Shown: positions 5,637 through 8,365 of the stretch, piece after piece
Layout of the letters: each line of letters starts with the position of its first letter
How positions within the stretch are numbered: position 1 is the stretch's first letter
Source: an uncultured Bacteroidales bacterium
GTDB lineage: Bacteria; Bacteroidota; Bacteroidia; Bacteroidales; Muribaculaceae
Length of the DNA stretch: 8,365 nucleotides
NCBI GenBank assembly: GCA_900549375.1
Contig: URNY01000120.1
Coordinates: forward strand, 1-8,365
Direction: 5' to 3'
Position numbers and translations under genes: made by a program
Notes under the pieces: generated by a model
Database searches by the model: none
What the model was told of the DNA's origin: nothing
The model's input: the letters and a program-made list of their open reading frames with translations, nothing else

Positions 5637-5694
5637 ATCCTTATATTTTTTTGCCATACCTTAATATTTGCCATTAAGACATGCCCGGGGGCAA

Positions 5695-5725
5695 AAAGTT
5701 TAAGTTATTAGAATCTATTAACAAA
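5695..5725 (-). promoter_or_regulatory. Weak promoter candidate before the first ompH gene
   Basis: On the minus strand TTTG (5722..5725) is followed after 19 bases by TAAACTTT (5695..5702), which matches TAnnTTTG at only 6 of 8 positions. It lies in the 129-base gap after bamA, about 60 bases before the chaperone start. The spacing is good but the -7 element is poor, so read-through from bamA is at least as likely. Confidence 0.25.
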
Positions 5726-5765
5726 TGGCGCGTGGCCAAACTTGTTGTCTCTGTCATGCCCGGCA

Positions 5766-8365
5766 TCAGAACTCCTGACCGAGCACGAAGTGGATCTGAC
5801 TTCCGCCGCGGGTTCCCCATACCTTGTCGAAACCGTAGGCCCAGTCGATGCCGAGGAAGCCGAGCACCGAGAGATAGACACGGGCTCCGACACCGGCGCT
5901 TCGCTTGAGGTTGAAGGGGGAGAAATCTTTCACGTCATACCAGGCGTTACCCGCCTCGGCGAATGCTATGGCATAGATGGTGGTGGAGGGCTGGAGCAGG
6001 AACGGGAAGTGGAGCTCGAGAGTGAACTTGCCGTAGGCATAACCCTGATAGCCCGAAGGAGTGAACTGTCCGTTCTCATATCCGCGCATACCGATAGTCT
6101 CGGTGGCGTAGGTATAGTTTCCGGTCATACCGTCTCCTCCGAAATAGAAGGTTTCGAAAGGCGTCTTGATATGCTTGTTGAAGGAGCCGAGCAAACCGAA
6201 GTCGGCGCGGGTCATCAGCACGAGAGTCCATTTGCCGTCAGGATCCGTGAGCGGGGTGAAAGTCTTGCTCTTGAAGCGCAGTTTCCAATATTCTATCCAG
6301 CGATAGAGCTTGCTTCGCGCCGCCTCGCGCGATTCGGTATCCTTGTTGAAATAGCTTGCCTGATCCGAGAGCTGTTTCCAGTTGCGTTTTCCGAAGAGGC
6401 TTGCCGGAGGAGTGAGAGTCAGGTCGATAGAGAACTGCGAGCCGCGACGGGTATAAATGGGATTGTCGATCGATGAGCGCGAAAGGGTGAGCCCGAGGGT
6501 GAGCGAGTTGGACGTGCCGTTGCGCATATAGTAGAGATAATCCCAGTTTTTGAGGTAATACCAGCGATAGGCGAGAGTGGCCTGAAACTGGAAGAGGTCG
6601 TCGGGCCAGGAGAGGCGCGTTCCGTAACCCACGCTGACGCCGGCGAGCTGAAGCACCTTGTTCGGGTCGTAGGCATTCTGGATGGCGTAGGTGGAATAGT
6701 TGGTGTTGTAGGAATATTGCGACCACATGGCGTTCTGGTAGGCGTAGCTCCAGTTGTCGTTGTAGAAGCTGGAGTTGATACCGGTGGAGCGGCTGTAGTC
6801 GAGCGAAACGGAGAGCGAGTTGGGGCGGTTGCCGCCGAGCCATGGATCGAAGAACGAGATGTTATAGCTCTGGTAGTATTTGGCGTTGGTCTGCGCCGAT
6901 ATGGAGAACGTCTGGCCGTCGCCTCTCGGGATGATACCCTTGTAGGAACTCGGGTTGAAGAGGTTCTTCATCGAGAAATTGGCAAACGAGAGGGCCACCT
7001 GGCCGGTTACGCCCGTCTGGCCCCACCCGAATGAAAGCTGCACCTTATCGTTGGCTTTCGATTCGAGGTTGAATACAATATCGACCGTTCCGTCGTTCTC
7101 ATTCGGCTCCGGCTGAACGTCCATATTCTCAGGGTTGAAATGGCCACCGGTGGCAATCTCACGCACCGAGCGCATCAGGTCGGCCTTGGAGAAGAGCTCA
7201 CCCGGACGGACACGGAGCTCGCGGCGGATCACCTTCTCATAGAGCTGGTCGTTACCATTGATGACGATGCGGTTGATGCGGGCCTGCGGGCCTTCGATGA
7301 CGCGCATCTGCAGGTCGATGCTGTCGCCGTGGATGCGCTCCTCGATAGGCACGAGCGTGAAGAAGAGATAACCGTTGTCGAGATAGATGTTTGCCACTGC
7401 GTCCTCATCCTCCTTGATTCGTTTGTCGAGAAGTTTCTGGTTGTAGACATCGCCCGGATACATTCCCAGAGCGCTCTGCAGCAGATCAGTAGGATAGACG
7501 GTATTGCCCACCCAGGAGATGTTGCTGATATAATATTTCTTACCTTCGTCGACAGTGAGGAAGACGTCTACGGTCTTGTCGTCGTAGCGGGCCACGCTGT
7601 CGTGGGTGATGACGGCGTCCTTGTAGCCCAGCTCGTTGTATTTCTGGATGATTCGGTTGCGGTCATCCTCGAAATCGCGTTCAACGAATTTTTTCTGTTT
7701 GAAAAGGTTGAGCAGGTTGCCGTTTTCGTTGGTCTTCTTCATGGTCCGCTTGATCTTATTGTCGGAGAGCACTTTGTTGCCTTCGATATAGATCTTGTGG
7801 ACTTTCACCTTGCTGTTCTTGTTAACGGCCACATCGAGTATAACTTGATTCTGCTTCGAAAGGTCCGGATGCTGGGTGATTTTGACTTCGGCGTTCTTGA
7901 AACCCTTCTTTGCGAAATAATCCTCGATGATTTTCTTGGCCTGTGCGAGAATATTGGGAGTGAGCTGTTGGCCCGACACCATGCCGAGGCGTTGCTGAAG
8001 ATCTTTCTTCTCGCCGCTCTTGACGCCCGAGAAAGTCATTTCCGACATTCTCGGCTGCTGTTCGAGCGCTATTTCGAGCCAGACCTTGTCGCCGACAGTC
8101 TTGTCGGCGTTTATCTGCACTTTCGAATAGAGACCCTGACGCCAGAAACGTTTTACGGCCGAAGTGATCTCATCGCCCGGAATCGAGACGCGGTCGCCCA
8201 CCGAAAGGCCGGAATATCCGATAATGAGATACTCGTCGGACTGAGGAACGCCCGTCACGCGGATATCGGCGATCTCGTAGGTTTTCGGGAGGGGAGAGTA
8301 TATCACGTCGGGCGCGAACACGGTGTCGGCCGACGCTTCGGTCTTGATGTCGAGCGCAGAGGCTG
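5766..8365 (-). CDS. bamA: Outer-membrane protein assembly factor BamA (N-terminus cut by window edge)
   Basis: BamA is the Omp85-family core of the BAM complex, which folds and inserts beta-barrel proteins into the outer membrane. The frame is open to the right edge, giving 865 visible residues; numbering here starts at the first complete codon. The visible start is ASA then LDIKTEA, the end of a signal peptide with its cleavage site, so only part of that peptide is missing. GTG 8321 is an internal Val codon, not the start. Five POTRA domains follow at about 30-105, 106-183, 186-275, 277-360 and 362-437. The barrel runs from about 440 to 865, with FFDPWLGG in an early strand. MRGY (759-762) corresponds to the VRGF/Y motif of the lid loop that packs inside the barrel. 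The last residue is Phe, the usual C-terminal signal for barrel insertion. A charged stretch between barrel strands (KDTESREAARSKLYRWIEYW) is a long loop, which I recall as common in Bacteroidota homologues. Confidence 0.97.
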   Translation of the reverse strand, partial: ASALDIKTEASADTVFAPDVIYSPLPKTYEIADIRVTGVPQSDEYLIIGYSGLSVGDRVSIPGDEITSAVKRFWRQGLYSKVQINADKTVGDKVWLEIALEQQPRMSEMTFSGVKSGEKKDLQQRLGMVSGQQLTPNILAQAKKIIEDYFAKKGFKNAEVKITQHPDLSKQNQVILDVAVNKNSKVKVHKIYIEGNKVLSDNKIKRTMKKTNENGNLLNLFKQKKFVERDFEDDRNRIIQKYNELGYKDAVITHDSVARYDDKTVDVFLTVDEGKKYYISNISWVGNTVYPTDLLQSALGMYPGDVYNQKLLDKRIKEDEDAVANIYLDNGYLFFTLVPIEERIHGDSIDLQMRVIEGPQARINRIVINGNDQLYEKVIRRELRVRPGELFSKADLMRSVREIATGGHFNPENMDVQPEPNENDGTVDIVFNLESKANDKVQLSFGWGQTGVTGQVALSFANFSMKNLFNPSSYKGIIPRGDGQTFSISAQTNAKYYQSYNISFFDPWLGGNRPNSLSVSLDYSRSTGINSSFYNDNWSYAYQNAMWSQYSYNTNYSTYAIQNAYDPNKVLQLAGVSVGYGTRLSWPDDLFQFQATLAYRWYYLKNWDYLYYMRNGTSNSLTLGLTLSRSSIDNPIYTRRGSQFSIDLTLTPPASLFGKRNWKQLSDQASYFNKDTESREAARSKLYRWIEYWKLRFKSKTFTPLTDPDGKWTLVLMTRADFGLLGSFNKHIKTPFETFYFGGDGMTGNYTYATETIGMRGYENGQFTPSGYQGYAYGKFTLELHFPFLLQPSTTIYAIAFAEAGNAWYDVKDFSPFNLKRSAGVGARVYLSVLGFLGIDWAYGFDKVWGTRGGSQIHFVLGQEF

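Noticed and set aside
5682..5692. GC-rich palindrome (GCCCGGGGGC) after bamA as a terminator
   Set aside because: The stem is only about 4 bp with almost no loop, and no U-tract follows in either direction.
5742..6476. Long plus-strand open frame (244 residues) opposite the 3' end of bamA
   Set aside because: It is antisense to the conserved barrel region of bamA and has no recognisable domain; long antisense frames are expected opposite GC-rich coding sequence.
8319..8321. GTG as the start codon of bamA
   Set aside because: The frame continues upstream through a mature N-terminus and an ASA signal-peptidase site to the window edge, so the GTG is an internal valine.

Overview
The window looks like chromosomal housekeeping DNA from a member of the Bacteroidota, most likely the order Bacteroidales. 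A Muribaculaceae-like genome is plausible from the mixed-to-GC-rich coding sequence, but I cannot prove the family. Three things point this way. The gene order bamA, two OmpH/Skp genes, murI is one I recall from Bacteroidales. Intergenic regions carry TAnnTTTG / TTTG promoter elements, the Bacteroidota-specific sigma signature. Start codons mostly lack a strong Shine-Dalgarno sequence.

Reading the minus strand from the right edge, the first block is outer-membrane and cell-wall biogenesis. It begins with bamA (5766 to beyond the right edge; only the N-terminal part of its signal peptide is missing). Two tandem periplasmic OmpH/Skp-type chaperones follow (5121..5636 and 4527..5033), then glutamate racemase murI (3587..4426) and an 89-residue TPR-like protein (3311..3580). 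BamA inserts beta-barrel proteins into the outer membrane. Skp-type chaperones carry unfolded barrels across the periplasm. MurI supplies D-glutamate for peptidoglycan. A consensus-matching promoter before the second chaperone gene and a strong hairpin before murI suggest the block is several transcription units rather than one simple operon.

The middle (about 2530..3330) holds a plus-strand gene for an unrecognised 142-residue protein (2873..3301), converging on the TPR gene. Divergent to it is a tRNA-Leu(UAA) gene (2577..2661, minus) with its own promoter and a U-tract terminator.

The left part (1..2459, minus) holds rpoN (sigma-54) followed 57 bases later by an unrecognised membrane protein. 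That protein has a signal peptide, one transmembrane helix and a coiled coil, and it is cut by the left edge.

I see no mobile element, CRISPR array, phage gene or defence system, and nothing I would call a new biological system. The items most worth a second look are the unrecognised plus-strand gene with its duplicated 3' end, the unrecognised membrane protein downstream of rpoN, and the hairpin that may attenuate murI.
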